Below, piece after piece: positions 9,713 through 22,182 of a DNA stretch of 64,000 nucleotides. The stretch covers positions 1 through 64,000 of the forward strand of contig NZ_CYSG01000021.1 in NCBI RefSeq assembly GCF_001457775.1, given 5' to 3'. This DNA is from Phaeobacter sp. CECT 5382. GTDB taxonomy: Bacteria; Pseudomonadota; Alphaproteobacteria; Rhodobacterales; Rhodobacteraceae. The position numbers and the translations under genes were made by a program. The first letter of the stretch is position 1; each line of letters opens with the position of its first letter. A model generated the notes under the pieces. That model had not been told where the DNA came from, did not search any database, and saw nothing but the letters and a program-made list of their open reading frames with translations.

Positions 9713-10689
9713 GCGTGGCTGCCGTCGCAGCCGACGCCCATGGCAGTGATGCCAAGCCGGTCAAACAGCACCTGATCCTTGTCCTCTTCGGGGTTGTCGG
9801 CGGTCAGCAGGGTGTCGCCCACAAAGATTGAATTGGCCCCGGCAAAGAAACACATCGCCTGCAGCTCATCCGACATATCGGTGCGACCTGCGGACAGGCG
9901 CACATGGCTTTTGGGCATCAGGATCCGCGCCAGCGCGATGGTGCGGACAAATTCAATCGGGTCCAGCTTGGCCACATCGGCCAGCGGCGTGTCTGCCATC
10001 GGGATCAGCATATTGACCGGCACCGAATCTGGGTGCTCCTCCAGCGTGGCCAGCGCCAGGATCATGTCGATCCGGTCCATCTGCTTCTCACCCATGCCGA
10101 CGATGCCACCGGCACAGACCTTCATGCCGGCTTCGCGCACCCGGTTCAAAGTGTCGATGCGATCGGCAAAGGTGCGGGTGGTGATGATTTCGGAATAATA
10201 GCGTTCCGAGGTGTCGATATTGTGATTGTAATAATCCAGTCCGGCATCGCGCAGGCGGAACACCTGATTGTCATCCAGCATGCCCAGGGTCATGCAGGTT
10301 TCCATCCCCAGCTCTTTGACCCCGTGGATCATCGCCTCAAGCGCGGCCATGTCGCGATCCTTGGGCGAACGCCAAGCGGCGCCCATGCAATAGCGAGTCG
10401 CTCCACCTTCCTTTGCCTTGCGGGCTTCGGCCAGCACCCGTTCAACTTCGATCAGCTTACTCGCCGAGAGTTTTGCGCCATTGCGAGCCGACTGCGAACA
10501 ATAAGCGCAATCCTCGGCGCAGCCACCGGTCTTGATGCTGAGCAGTTTGGACTTCTGCACCTGATTGGGATCGTAGTGCTGGCGATGCGTTGATTGCGCC
10601 TGAAACAGCAGATCCATGAAGGGCTGGTTGTAGATCTTTTCCGCGTCGTTGCGGGTCCAGTCGGTTCGAATGGGGGCAGCGTCCAGCAT
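9709..10689 (-). CDS. bioB: Biotin synthase BioB
   Basis: This 326-residue radical SAM enzyme inserts sulfur into dethiobiotin. The 4Fe-4S cysteines lie in CAEDCAYC (Cys57, Cys61, Cys64), and the sequence [12 protein letters not shown] and the 2Fe-2S ligand region including RLSAGR are as expected for BioB. The start ATG at 10689 follows CAGGAGAG. It is the first gene of bioBFDAGC, and the upstream region carries a BioR-type operator, so the whole operon is probably repressed when biotin is plentiful. Confidence 0.95.
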   Translation of the reverse strand: MLDAAPIRTDWTRNDAEKIYNQPFMDLLFQAQSTHRQHYDPNQVQKSKLLSIKTGGCAEDCAYCSQSARNGAKLSASKLIEVERVLAEARKAKEGGATRYCMGAAWRSPKDRDMAALEAMIHGVKELGMETCMTLGMLDDNQVFRLRDAGLDYYNHNIDTSERYYSEIITTRTFADRIDTLNRVREAGMKVCAGGIVGMGEKQMDRIDMILALATLEEHPDSVPVNMLIPMADTPLADVAKLDPIEFVRTIALARILMPKSHVRLSAGRTDMSDELQAMCFFAGANSIFVGDTLLTADNPEEDKDQVLFDRLGITAMGVGCDGSHA

Positions 10690-10743
10690 GGGCTCTCCTG
10701 AAGGTCACAGTGTTTTTCATGGACCTGATGGCCCGTTTTCTTT

Positions 10744-10753
10744 TTATAGATAA
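10744..10753 (-). promoter_or_regulatory. BioR-type operator upstream of bioB
   Basis: The minus strand reads TTATCTATAA about 55 bp upstream of the bioB start. This matches the TTATCTATAA palindrome known as the binding site of the GntR-family biotin repressor BioR in alphaproteobacteria. It would overlap the -10 region of a bioB promoter. No bioR gene is in the window, so the repressor must be encoded elsewhere. Confidence 0.75.
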
Positions 10754-10858
10754 TTTGCGATCAACTACCAACACAATATGTTGCAACGCGGCAATTTCAC
10801 CAAAATTCATCTTAATCACATGTTTTTTAATATTAAAAAATATCTATGGAATTTTCCA

Positions 10859-10887
10859 TTGACCTAAACCCACGCTCTCCCCTAGGT
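10859..10887 (+). promoter_or_regulatory. Candidate promoter of the thiamine operon
   Basis: TTGACC at 10859-10864 and CTAGGT at 10882-10887 are separated by 17 bp. A start about seven bases downstream would place the transcript 5' end at the first strand of the TPP aptamer (10893). The -35 match is good and the -10 match is weak. Confidence 0.4.
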
Positions 10888-10892
10888 CTAAG

Positions 10893-10997
10893 CCTACGCA
10901 GGGGAGTCCCACCGAGGGGACTGAGAGGCTGACAGGGCAGAGTAATCTGACCGGCGATGCGACCCTTAGAACCTGACCCAGTTGACACTGGCGTAGG
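10893..10997 (+). ncRNA. TPP riboswitch (THI element) upstream of thiC
   Basis: The outer stem P1 is CCTACGC (10893-10899) pairing with GCGTAGG (10991-10997). Inside it are the conserved GGGGAGTCCC, CTGAGAGGCT (10921-10930) and GACCCTTAGAACCTGACC (10961-10978) elements of the thiamine pyrophosphate aptamer. It lies about 140 bases before the thiC start on the same strand. There is no clear intrinsic terminator between aptamer and thiC, so control is probably by masking the thiC ribosome site, as usual in Gram-negative bacteria. Confidence 0.95.
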
Positions 10998-11004
10998 AAG
11001 CTAG

Positions 11005-13976
<2,972 letters not shown>

Positions 13977-14145
13977 CATCCAATCCGGCACGCTGGACAA
14001 AGCCCTGGCTGAGCTGGGCATGACCAGCCCGGCGCTGGCCACTGCGCTCAACGGCATTTTTGTTTCGCGCGCGAAACGCGCGGACACCCAACTGTCTGAA
14101 GGGGACCGACTTGAGGTTCTCAGCCCGATGCAGGGAGGCTGACGA

Positions 14146-14937
14146 ATGCAGCTCTATGACACCACGGTACAGTCGCGCCTGTTGCTTGGCACCGCACTGT
14201 ACCCTTCACCGCAGGTCCTGAACGAAGCCATCGCCGCCAGCGACACCGAAATCATCACCGTCTCGCTGCGCCGTGAAGTCGCCTCAGGCGCGGATGGTGG
14301 ACCAGATGGCAGATCGGGTGCCGGTTTCTGGGACAGCCTGCGCGCGACAGGCGCGCATATTCTGCCCAACACGGCCGGCTGTCACAGCGTTCAGGAAGCC
14401 GTCACCACCGCCCAGATGGCCCGTGAGGTCTTTGACACCAGCTGGATCAAGCTCGAAGTCATTGGCCATGCCGACACCCTGCAACCAGATGTCTTTGGTC
14501 TGGTCGAAGCCGCAGGCATTCTGAGCCGCGATGGCTTTCAGGTCTTTCCCTATACCACCGAAGATCTGGTGGTGGGCGAACGCCTGCTGGAGGCCGGCTG
14601 CGAAGTGCTGATGCCCTGGGGCGCACCTATTGGGTCGGGTCAGGGGCTGCGCAACCCAGACGGGCTGCGCGCCATGCGGGCGCATTTTCCCGACACGCCA
14701 CTGATCGTGGACGCCGGAATTGGCCGCCCTTCGGACGCCGCACAGGCGATGGAGCTGGGAATGGATGCGGTCTTGCTGAATACCGCCGTCGCCAAGGCCG
14801 GTGATCCTGCCCTGATGGCCGCGGCCATGGCGCAGGCAATCGCGGCCGGACGCGCCGGATTTGTCGCCGACCCGATGGAACGCCGCAATATGGCGGTGCC
14901 CTCGACCCCGGTGCTTGGCCTGGCGGAACTGGCATGA
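14146..14937 (+). CDS. thiG: Thiazole synthase ThiG
   Basis: This 263-residue TIM-barrel enzyme builds the thiazole phosphate from deoxyxylulose 5-phosphate, dehydroglycine and ThiS thiocarboxylate. The Schiff-base Lys is in WIKLEVIGH, and [18 protein letters not shown] and [18 protein letters not shown] are characteristic. It lies directly after thiS, its sulfur donor. Confidence 0.95.
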   Translation: MQLYDTTVQSRLLLGTALYPSPQVLNEAIAASDTEIITVSLRREVASGADGGPDGRSGAGFWDSLRATGAHILPNTAGCHSVQEAVTTAQMAREVFDTSWIKLEVIGHADTLQPDVFGLVEAAGILSRDGFQVFPYTTEDLVVGERLLEAGCEVLMPWGAPIGSGQGLRNPDGLRAMRAHFPDTPLIVDAGIGRPSDAAQAMELGMDAVLLNTAVAKAGDPALMAAAMAQAIAAGRAGFVADPMERRNMAVPSTPVLGLAELA

Positions 14938-14951
14938 AAGGACAAAGCCCG

Positions 14952-15542
14952 ATGGAACGCTTCTACCTGATTGTCGGCCACGTAGGTCGGCTGGAACTTA
15001 TGGTACCGCAGGGCGCGCGGCTGGTGCAGCTGCGCCTCAAGAACGAACCCGACGCCGAAGTGCACCGCCAGATTGCCCGCGCCCGTGATTTCTGCGCAGT
15101 GCAAGGCGCCCAACTGGTGGTCAACGACCACTGGCAGACCGCGCTGGATCTGAATTGCTCCTTTGTGCACCTAGGCCAGGAAGACATGGAGACAGCTGAC
15201 TTCAAAGCCCTGCGCCGTGCCGGCATTCGCTATGGGCTGTCGACCCATGACGAAGACGAGCTGGAGCGTGCCCTGAGCCATGATCCGGCCTATGTCGCGT
15301 TGGGGCCAGTCTATCCAACGTTGCTGAAGAAAATGAAATGGGGTCCACAGGGGCTGGATCGGGTGACCCGCTGGAAGGCCCTGGCGGGCAAGGTGCCACT
15401 GGTGGCCATCGGCGGCCTCACCCCCGAACGCCTGCCCGGCGTGTTTGCCGCCGGGGCCGACAGTGCCGCCGTCGTGACCGATGTCCAGCAAGCCCAGGAT
15501 CCCGAGGCGCGCTGCAGGCTTTGGGCCGAGGCCTGCGCCTGA
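14952..15542 (+). CDS. thiE: Thiamine phosphate synthase ThiE
   Basis: This protein of about 196 residues couples HMP pyrophosphate with thiazole phosphate to give thiamine phosphate. VQLRLKN, FCAVQGAQLVVNDHW, YVALGPVYPTLLKK and VPLVAIGGLTPERLPGVFAAGADSAAVV follow the family pattern. I prefer the ATG at 14952 (MERFYLI) because AAGGAC lies 8 bases upstream; an ATG at 14934 that overlaps the thiG stop would add six residues and is also possible. The stop overlaps thiF (TGATG). Confidence 0.9.
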   Translation: MERFYLIVGHVGRLELMVPQGARLVQLRLKNEPDAEVHRQIARARDFCAVQGAQLVVNDHWQTALDLNCSFVHLGQEDMETADFKALRRAGIRYGLSTHDEDELERALSHDPAYVALGPVYPTLLKKMKWGPQGLDRVTRWKALAGKVPLVAIGGLTPERLPGVFAAGADSAAVVTDVQQAQDPEARCRLWAEACA

Positions 15543-16516
15543 TGTCACGCTTCGCCCGGCAAATGATCCTGCCCGAGGTCGGCGCCAAAGGGCAGGCCCG
15601 GCTGGCCCGCGCGCATGTTCTGGTGGTGGGTGCAGGAGGGCTGGCCGCCCCGATCCTGCAATATCTCGCCGGGGCCGGGCTTGGCCAGATCACCCTGATG
15701 GATCCCGATCATGTTGAGGAAAGCAACTTACATCGCCAGCCGCTGTTTACGATGGCAGACATCGGCCGCGCCAAAGTCGCCGCTGCGCGTGACTACCTGC
15801 TGGCCCGCAACCCGGATCTGCAGTTGCACGCACGCCTTGACCTTTTGGATGCCTGCACTGCAGGACCCGCTGTCAGCCAAGTCGATCTGGTGCTGGATGC
15901 GGCTGACAGTTTTGCCGCCTCCTATATCCTGTCGGATGCCTGCAAGGCACAAAGCAAGCCACTGATCTCTGCGTCGGTGCTGGGACAAAAGGGCTATGTC
16001 GGAGGGTTTTGTGGCGGCCAGGCGCCCTCGCTCCGGGCGTTATTTCCCGATCTGCCCGACAGTGCCGCCAGTTGTGTCACAGCGGGTGTCATGGGGCCGG
16101 TGGTTGGGCTGATCGGGGCCCTACAGGCGCAGATGGCGCTGCAGGTTCTATTGCAGCAGCAACACCCGTCACCACTGGGCCAGCTCATGCAGGTAGATAT
16201 GGCCAACCTCACCCTCTCGGGATTTCGTTTTGATGGCGCCGAAGAGCCCGATGCACCGCTGCGTTTCACCAGTGTCGCGCGCTTGACCGCACAGGACCAG
16301 ATCATCGATCTGCGCCCGCCCCAAGAGGCTCCGAAAACAATTACCCCCGCAGCCCGGCGCATTTTGCCCGGTGACATCAACGCCCTTGAGATCGACGTGC
16401 AACGGCCATTGGTTCTGTGCTGCCGTTCCGGGGTGCGCGCCTGGAAGGTCGCGCGCCAACTGCAACAGAAAGGGATCAGCCGGATTTCAATCCTGGCGGC
16501 CGGAGACACGCAATGA
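15542..16516 (+). CDS. thiF: ThiF/MoeB-type adenylyltransferase with C-terminal rhodanese-like domain
   Basis: This 324-residue E1-like enzyme would adenylate the C-terminal glycine of ThiS. The nucleotide loop VVGAGGLAAP is near residue 25 and the Arg/Asp residues follow in LMDPDHVEESNLHRQPLF. The last 70 residues form a short rhodanese-like domain with the active loop CCRSGVRAWK, so a sulfur-transfer Cys is fused to the adenylating domain. The usual zinc-binding CxxC pairs of the family are not evident. The start at 15542 overlaps the thiE stop, and the gene overlaps thiD by 4 bp. MoeB is a possible alternative, but the operon argues for ThiF. Confidence 0.88.
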   Translation: MSRFARQMILPEVGAKGQARLARAHVLVVGAGGLAAPILQYLAGAGLGQITLMDPDHVEESNLHRQPLFTMADIGRAKVAAARDYLLARNPDLQLHARLDLLDACTAGPAVSQVDLVLDAADSFAASYILSDACKAQSKPLISASVLGQKGYVGGFCGGQAPSLRALFPDLPDSAASCVTAGVMGPVVGLIGALQAQMALQVLLQQQHPSPLGQLMQVDMANLTLSGFRFDGAEEPDAPLRFTSVARLTAQDQIIDLRPPQEAPKTITPAARRILPGDINALEIDVQRPLVLCCRSGVRAWKVARQLQQKGISRISILAAGDTQ

Positions 16517-17232
16517 GCCGGATACTGGTCATTGCCGGCACAGATAGCAGTGGCGGCGCCGGGCTCAGCCGTGATGTCGCCATGGCCACCACGCTGGGCT
16601 GCGCTGTCGCCCCGGTCGTGACCGCCGTGACAGTGCAAACCAATGCGGCAGTGATCGCGATCCAGCCCATTGACCCCGACCTCGTTGCCGCGCAGATCCG
16701 GGCTGCGTTCGACAGCAAGGATACCGCCCCCAAGGCGGTGAAAATCGGCATGCTGGGCACGCCGGAAATCGCCCAGGCAGTGGCCCGGAGCCTGCCCCTT
16801 AGCCTCCCGGTTGTTCTGGACCCCGTCCTCAAAAGCACTTCTGGTGGGCAATTGATGCCTGTGGCGGCGCTGGCGTCGCTGCTGCGCCATGTCACGCTGT
16901 TGACGCCAAATCTGGCCGAAAGCGCCTTGCTGAGCGACTCCGCTGAGACGCAGGATCGACAACAGCTACAGGTCCAGGCCCGGCGCCTGCTGGCACTGGG
17001 GCCGAAGGCCGTGCTGATCAAAGGTGGTCATGGTGACGGCCCCTGCGCGACGGATCATCTGTTTCACGCCACGGGGCATCAGGCCTTGTCCTGCCCGCGC
17101 CTGGCACGGGGAAAGCGCGGTACCGGTTGCAGCCTAGCTACTGCCGTTGCCTGCCGACTGGCCCTTGGCGATGAGCTGACAACGGCCTGCCATACGGCCA
17201 AGAACGCGCTATTTCGATGGTTGAAGACATAG
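16513..17232 (+). CDS. thiD: Hydroxymethylpyrimidine/phosphomethylpyrimidine kinase ThiD
   Basis: This 239-residue ribokinase-family enzyme phosphorylates HMP and HMP phosphate to HMP pyrophosphate. Visible are the N-terminal IAGTDSSGGAGLSRD, VLIKGGHGDG, and the anion-hole loop RGTGCSLATAVA near the C-terminus. Start at 16513 overlaps the thiF stop (ATGA). It is the last gene of the thiamine operon and converges with the histidine kinase gene across a short hairpin. Confidence 0.9.
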   Translation: MSRILVIAGTDSSGGAGLSRDVAMATTLGCAVAPVVTAVTVQTNAAVIAIQPIDPDLVAAQIRAAFDSKDTAPKAVKIGMLGTPEIAQAVARSLPLSLPVVLDPVLKSTSGGQLMPVAALASLLRHVTLLTPNLAESALLSDSAETQDRQQLQVQARRLLALGPKAVLIKGGHGDGPCATDHLFHATGHQALSCPRLARGKRGTGCSLATAVACRLALGDELTTACHTAKNALFRWLKT

Positions 17233-17259
17233 CCTGAAAGCAATCTATTTCCCAGTTGC

Positions 17260-17283
17260 GGACTTTCTTCAGCCCGAAAGTCC
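17260..17283. terminator. Hairpin between thiD and the hybrid kinase gene
   Basis: GGACTTTC (17260-17267) and GAAAGTCC (17276-17283) form a perfect 8-bp stem with an 8-base loop at the junction of two convergent genes, overlapping the last codons of the kinase gene. There is no T run, so termination efficiency is uncertain. Confidence 0.45.
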
Positions 17284-19779
17284 CTGCAGCTCGCAGCGAC
17301 CCGCATGCAGCATCGCCAGGGTCTGGATTAGAACCGGTTTGCTGATCGGTTTTTGCAGGAAGTAATCCATTCCCGCGGCCAAACAGGCATCACGATCGGA
17401 ATCAAAGGCATTTGCGGTCAGCGCGATGATCACCGGTTGCACAATGTTGAGCGCGCGAATTTCACGGGTGGCTGCCAGACCATCCAATTCCGGCATGGAC
17501 ATGTCCATCAGGATGATATCCGGCAGGTTTTCCTGACACATGGCAACTGCCTCACGTCCATTTCTGGCCTCCCGAAGGTTCAAATCCAATCCCTTAAGGT
17601 ATTTGCGGATCAGCAGGCGATTGGTCTTGTTGTCTTCGGCCAGAAGAATGTTGCACCCATTCAGCACCGCCGCATCCACCACGGTCTCTGTGTTTGGCAG
17701 TTGGTTGAGATCTTGTGCCGCCGCCAACTGGATCTGCAGCCGGAAGCAGGACCCTTTCTCCTTTAGGGTACAAAGATCAATTCCCCCCCCCATGCGCTTG
17801 GCCAAAATACTGGAGATCGTCAGGCCAAGCCCGGTGCCGCCAAAGGCGCGGGTGATTGCGGCATCGGCCTGCGAAAAGCGGTCAAAAATATGCGCGGCCT
17901 GGCTGGAACTTACTCCGATCCCGGTATCGTCGACCTCGATCAGCAAGCGGTAGGGATCCCCATCAAGACTGCAGATGGAAATATCAACGCCCCCAGACGC
18001 AGTAAATTTTACCGCATTGCCGATGAGATTGACCAGAATCTGCCGCAACCGGCCATCGTCACCATGCATCCGTTCCGGCAAGCCCTCTTCGAAACTGACC
18101 GAAATCCACAACCCCTTTTCGCGGGCACGGGGGCGCAACAAATTGACCGCACCGGCAACGCAAAGACGCAGATTGAAATCAACCGGCGAGATCACAAGTT
18201 GCCCAGCCTCCAGTCGAGACAGGTCCAGAATGTCATTGATGATTTTCAACAAAGCATTGGATGAGTCACGAATGGTGTCCAGATACTGGCGCTCTTCTGT
18301 GCCCAGATCTGATTCAGCCATCAGATCCGCCATGCCGAGAATACCGTTCATTGGCGTGCGGATTTCGTGGCTCATGTTGGCAAGAAATTCTGATTTTGCC
18401 CGGTCTGCCCGCTCTGCCGAAAGTTTCGCATCATTCAGCTCACTGTTGCGCTGCAACAGGGCCGAGTTCGCCTCGATAAGTTTTTCACGCAGATGCACAT
18501 CGCGCGAGACGTCAAGATTAACGCCGATCATCCGCAACCAGCCTTCGGCATCGGCATAGGCGGCACCCATGGCACGGATGTGCTTTACCTCGCCGTTGCG
18601 CAGCACAATACGGAACTCGGACGTATGGCTACCGCCGACATGCGAGGCCTGTCGATGAGCGTCCACCGCCTGTTGCCGATCATCGGGATGAAGGAGATTC
18701 TCCCATGTTTCGAAAGTCACGAAATCATCCTTGGAAACCCCATAGATGCTACGCAGATTTTGATCCCAGATCAGCTCACCCGTCTTTGAGTTCAATTCCC
18801 AAATGCCAATTTCAGAGATATCAACGGCGATTTCCAGGCGGCGTGACAGGGTTTCCAATTCCCGTTCGCGCCGGGTCAGCATCGCGATAACATCTTTTCG
18901 CGCTTCGGACAGACGCCCGGCCGTATAAGTTGGGATCAAGATCAGCGCACCGGCCACCAGAACCAAAACGCGCCAAGCCCAGGGGCTGCCGCTGCGCGAC
19001 GACCAGCCGCCCTTTGGCCGGGCCGCAAACTGCCAGGATCCGACGGGCAGAGGAATATCCAAAAGCACAGGATCATCTTCAAAGATTTCAGGGTCGCCGT
19101 AGAACTGAGCCCCCTGCGCGCCCATCCCGTCACGCCCCATCAGCGCGATTTCAATGCCAAGATCCGGGTTGTCAAAACCATGCGCCTCATAAAGCAGTTC
19201 TGCCTTCATCACCGATGACAGGATCCCCCAGAAACGGCGATTTTTCCCACCACCGGTGAAGACGGGAAAGCGGCCGATAAAGGCCGTCCCCCCCTGCACC
19301 AGATTGACAGGGCCGGCCAGAACCATTTCACCGCCATCGCGCACCTTATAGGCAGCCTCACGCTGGGCTCGGTTTTGATTGTAATCCAGCCCCAATGCCG
19401 CCTCGTTGCCCTGCAAGGGGTAGATGAGAGAGATTACCAGATCCGGTGCCGCCGCCACATGGCTGATGCCACTATGCGTGCCAATCACCATTTCACCAAG
19501 TTCACCAAACCGTTCCTGGGTCATCTCCGGTTCAGTCGACAGCACGGCCACCAGCCCGCGAACCAGCTGAATATCCGCGTTCAGAGCGCCTTCGAGGCTG
19601 GATTGAATTTGACTGGCCTCGCGACGGACCTCAGCGCGCTGGTTTTGAAGGTGAATCGTTGCGTTTTGCTTTTCAAAATAGAACGCAGCAAAGAGCACCA
19701 CAAAAAATGCAACCCACACTGGGAGATAGGCGCGTTTTGAGAGGCCGCGAAAAAGGGATCTCTGGAAACGCTTTGTCAC
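17269..19779 (-). CDS. CHASE-PAS hybrid sensor histidine kinase
   Basis: This 836-residue membrane sensor has a transmembrane helix at residues 21-35, a periplasmic CHASE domain at about 70-200, a second helix at about 269-287, a PAS domain at 313-425 and a coiled linker. The HisKA domain carries [15 protein letters not shown] (His471). The ATPase domain has an N box with GNAVKF (Asn588) and the G boxes VDDTGIG and GGTGLGL. A C-terminal receiver has ILMDMSMP (Asp759). No Hpt domain is attached, so phosphotransfer to an output would need a separate Hpt protein. CHASE domains bind small extracellular ligands, but which one cannot be told. It is a single gene with no adjacent regulator, so its target is unknown. 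Confidence 0.9.
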   Translation of the reverse strand: MTKRFQRSLFRGLSKRAYLPVWVAFFVVLFAAFYFEKQNATIHLQNQRAEVRREASQIQSSLEGALNADIQLVRGLVAVLSTEPEMTQERFGELGEMVIGTHSGISHVAAAPDLVISLIYPLQGNEAALGLDYNQNRAQREAAYKVRDGGEMVLAGPVNLVQGGTAFIGRFPVFTGGGKNRRFWGILSSVMKAELLYEAHGFDNPDLGIEIALMGRDGMGAQGAQFYGDPEIFEDDPVLLDIPLPVGSWQFAARPKGGWSSRSGSPWAWRVLVLVAGALILIPTYTAGRLSEARKDVIAMLTRRERELETLSRRLEIAVDISEIGIWELNSKTGELIWDQNLRSIYGVSKDDFVTFETWENLLHPDDRQQAVDAHRQASHVGGSHTSEFRIVLRNGEVKHIRAMGAAYADAEGWLRMIGVNLDVSRDVHLREKLIEANSALLQRNSELNDAKLSAERADRAKSEFLANMSHEIRTPMNGILGMADLMAESDLGTEERQYLDTIRDSSNALLKIINDILDLSRLEAGQLVISPVDFNLRLCVAGAVNLLRPRAREKGLWISVSFEEGLPERMHGDDGRLRQILVNLIGNAVKFTASGGVDISICSLDGDPYRLLIEVDDTGIGVSSSQAAHIFDRFSQADAAITRAFGGTGLGLTISSILAKRMGGGIDLCTLKEKGSCFRLQIQLAAAQDLNQLPNTETVVDAAVLNGCNILLAEDNKTNRLLIRKYLKGLDLNLREARNGREAVAMCQENLPDIILMDMSMPELDGLAATREIRALNIVQPVIIALTANAFDSDRDACLAAGMDYFLQKPISKPVLIQTLAMLHAGRCELQGLSG

Positions 19780-20103
19780 GAAATCAACACCATGTAACCC
19801 ACACTCAACAGAGTTCGTATTTGGTGAAATGTGCCCGAAAGGAGTTCACATTGACTTAACAAAAACACTGCGCGCAACAGACAGGCGCCAAGCGATGCCC
19901 TACCTTGAACTGTCAATATCATATAGAAAAGATCGAATGGGAAGTGAATTCAGCAAAACGCTAACGTAAGAGCGCCCACAAACCGAAAAGTCCCAATCTT
20001 TGACAGGCAGAGAAACAGGAAGGAGGTCACACGCCGGATTTGTGGCTGAAACCTTCCTGCAGCGCAGGCAGGACCGGGGCCTCAGTGCTGAAGGATCGCC
20101 TCC
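19780..20103. other. Intergenic region upstream of the hybrid kinase gene
   Basis: This 324-bp stretch lies between the stop of the DUF2478 gene and the start of the kinase gene, both minus strand. An AT-rich part around 19910-19940 could hold the kinase promoter. A weak CCTGC/GCAGG hairpin near 20058-20074 might end the nitrate reductase transcript. I see no gene. Confidence 0.4.
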
Positions 20104-20637
20104 TCAGGCAGCAGTTCGGGCAGACCTTTCGTCAGCAGGTTGCAGGCTCATCGCCCAGGCCTGCAAACAGTCCACATCCGGCTCCAATGCGCAACCGATG
20201 CCGCCGACAAACTCCAGAAAAGCGTCCTTGTTCAGCTGATTGAGCCCCACCAGAACCGGAATTTCCTGCTCCAAAGCTGTCGCAATTGCAGCGCGGAAAC
20301 CGCGGCCCTCGGCTTCGTGTTTGCCGAATTTGTTGACGATCAGGAAATCTGCGCCTTTTGACAGCGCCGCTTCGGTCAAACTAACCGACTGTTCCAACGC
20401 ATCTGGATCCAGCCGACACCCGCGGGAGGCTTTGCCCAGGGACTGCGAAATACGGATCACCGGTCCCTGAGGCAAGACCTGAACATCCATGTCGCATTTG
20501 CGCCCGTCGCTGCGCTCGGTATTGATCTGGACCGTGCCACAGGGGGTCACCCCCGCCTCTATCAGCCGTTGGGCCAGTTGAAACAGGATCAGGTCAGTGT
20601 CGCCGCGCCCCGGCGCCATTGTATAGGCAATATGCAT
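20104..20637 (-). CDS. DUF2478 family protein (paralogue, molybdenum context)
   Basis: This 177-residue protein is the second DUF2478 member in the window. It shares CDMDVQVLP, IRISQSLG, RGCRL, ALEQ and LIVNKFGKHEAEGRGF with the copy at 159-674. I start it at the ATG at 20637 (MHIAYTM), which aligns with the paralogue; the longer frame to 20697 runs into moeA. It follows moeA closely at the distal end of the nitrate reductase operon, so a role in molybdenum or molybdopterin handling is a reasonable guess. No activity is established for the family. Confidence 0.8.
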   Translation of the reverse strand: MHIAYTMAPGRGDTDLILFQLAQRLIEAGVTPCGTVQINTERSDGRKCDMDVQVLPQGPVIRISQSLGKASRGCRLDPDALEQSVSLTEAALSKGADFLIVNKFGKHEAEGRGFRAAIATALEQEIPVLVGLNQLNKDAFLEFVGGIGCALEPDVDCLQAWAMSLQPADERSARTAA

Positions 20638-20650
20638 GTCACTCGCTCCT

Positions 20651-21958
20651 TCAGCAGTCAGGGAAAGGCAGGAATTCGGCCAACCCGCCTGCTGCAATTT
20701 CTTCGGTATCGCCGGGGATAAAGATCACCCCGTCGGCTTTAGCCAGGCTCGACAAACGCGCCGAATGGGTGGTGGCACCAAAGCGCGCAATCTCTCGCCC
20801 CATGCCATCAAAGCCCGTCAGACTGGCGGGGCGCAACTCGCAGCGCCCCGGACGGTGCCGCGCAATTTCACCCAGCACCACGTGACGCCGCCGACCCGCC
20901 GTAGGTGTTTCACCACTGAGGCAACGCAACAGGTGACGACCAAACAGGCTCCAGGTCACGAAGGCCGAAACCGGGTTCCCCGGCAGCCCTAGCCAAGTGG
21001 TGGCCGCTAGACGCCCACAGGTCACCGGCTTACCCGGCTTGATGGCGACACCGCTGAACACTTGGTCCAGCCCCAGCCCAAACAGGGCCGGTTTGACAAA
21101 ATCCGCCTCTCCGACGGACACACCACCTGTGGTGATCAGCAGATCAGACTGCTCCAGAAGCTCTTCCAGATGGGCCTGCAGCCGCACCGGATCATCCGCT
21201 GCCGTGCTATGGCTGACGACCTCAAAAGCATTGGCCGGAATAGCCGAGGCAATCATCGGCGTGTTCACATCCCAGATCTGCGCCTGACCCAAGGCCTCTC
21301 CGGCTGGGGTCAACTCGTCCCCAGTGGTTAGAAAGGCCACACGAATGCGCCGCCGGACCGTGACACTGCCCTGCCCTGCCGCCGCACAGGCCGCGATCTC
21401 GCGCGAGCCCAACAGGCATCCCGCTTCCAGAACCAGATCCCCCGGACGCATGTCTTCGCCACTGCGGCGGATATGACTGCCCGCTTGAGGACGTTCTGTC
21501 AGAGTGATGCAGGTGCCACAGCGTTCGACCGCTTCCTGCATCACCACGGCATCCGCCCCGGCAGGGATCGGTGCCCCGGTAAAAATCCGCACCGCCTGAC
21601 CGGCAAGCTCCTGCTCTGCGGCCTGACCGGCACCTCTGGCAACAGTCCCGACAGAGCCCGCCGTGATCCGCCCCACAACCTCTAGCTGCCAGGGGCCATT
21701 GCCCTGCAACGAGGCTGAAGAAATCGCATAGCCATCCATGGCGGAATTATCAAACGGCGGCGCCAAAGCCTGCGCCAGCACAGGTTCCGCCAGAACGCGG
21801 CCCCGCGCCTGCATCAAGGGCAAGACTTCAACGCCATCGACGACAGGCACGGCCTCGGTGATCGCCGCCAGAGCCTCGTCAATCGAAATCAGTTTCTTTT
21901 GATGGTCAAAAGCCTCGCAGCCACAGCCCGGTCTTTCGATCATATCAACAACACTCAT
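20651..21958 (-). CDS. moeA: Molybdopterin molybdenumtransferase MoeA
   Basis: This 435-residue enzyme inserts molybdate into adenylylated molybdopterin. Diagnostic parts are FDNSAMDGYA, FTGAPIPAGADAVVMQE, GDELTPAGEAL, ITTGGVSVGEADFVKPAL, KPGKPVTCGR and LPGNPVSAFVTW. I start it at the ATG at 21958, preceded by GGAGAGG; upstream in-frame codons have no ribosome site. Residues 8-11 (PGCGC) add an unusual Cys pair before the conserved FDHQKKLISIDEAL. It sits within the nar operon, where it would supply cofactor to NarG. Confidence 0.92.
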   Translation of the reverse strand: MSVVDMIERPGCGCEAFDHQKKLISIDEALAAITEAVPVVDGVEVLPLMQARGRVLAEPVLAQALAPPFDNSAMDGYAISSASLQGNGPWQLEVVGRITAGSVGTVARGAGQAAEQELAGQAVRIFTGAPIPAGADAVVMQEAVERCGTCITLTERPQAGSHIRRSGEDMRPGDLVLEAGCLLGSREIAACAAAGQGSVTVRRRIRVAFLTTGDELTPAGEALGQAQIWDVNTPMIASAIPANAFEVVSHSTAADDPVRLQAHLEELLEQSDLLITTGGVSVGEADFVKPALFGLGLDQVFSGVAIKPGKPVTCGRLAATTWLGLPGNPVSAFVTWSLFGRHLLRCLSGETPTAGRRRHVVLGEIARHRPGRCELRPASLTGFDGMGREIARFGATTHSARLSSLAKADGVIFIPGDTEEIAAGGLAEFLPFPDC

Positions 21959-22049
21959 TCTGGCCTCTCCAGTCCTTGATGGCCTTGCCACCACAACAGA
22001 CATAGGTGCTGCTGCGGCAGGTTTCTTTGATCTGGATCGTATAGAGCAC
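21945..22049 (-). CDS. Candidate 34-residue cysteine-rich small protein
   Basis: A GTG at 22049 follows GGAGG at a 9-base distance, with an in-frame stop just upstream. The frame reads VLYTIQIKETCRSSTYVCC and ends in NECC, giving five Cys in 34 residues with mostly G or C at third codon positions. It overlaps the moeA start by 14 bp. A competing 51-residue frame (21955-22110) covers the same bases, so only one of the two is likely to be the real product. No family is recognised. Confidence 0.35.
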   Translation of the reverse strand: MLYTIQIKETCRSSTYVCCGGKAIKDWRGQNECC

Positions 22050-22110
22050 GGATTTTCACCTCCGCATGTTCCGACCCCAGCCAGATCGCGCCACAACAAC
22101 TAGCCGCCAT
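21955..22110 (-). CDS. Candidate 51-residue small protein overlapping moeA start
   Basis: The ATG at 22110 follows AAGGAAGAGG at good spacing. The frame begins MAASCCGAIWLGSEHAEVK and its TGA overlaps the moeA ATG (ATGA), which is the coupling pattern seen elsewhere in this window. Codon use is good in the first third but poorer later, where the 34-residue frame at 21945-22049 looks better. Neither product matches a family I know. Confidence 0.3.
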   Translation of the reverse strand: MAASCCGAIWLGSEHAEVKIRALYDPDQRNLPQQHLCLLWWQGHQGLERPE

Positions 22111-22182
22111 TACGACCCTCTTCCTTGCGGTGCGACAACGTTCTTCAACAAAGGGATCATCCCCTATCGTCCTGTTTCGAAA

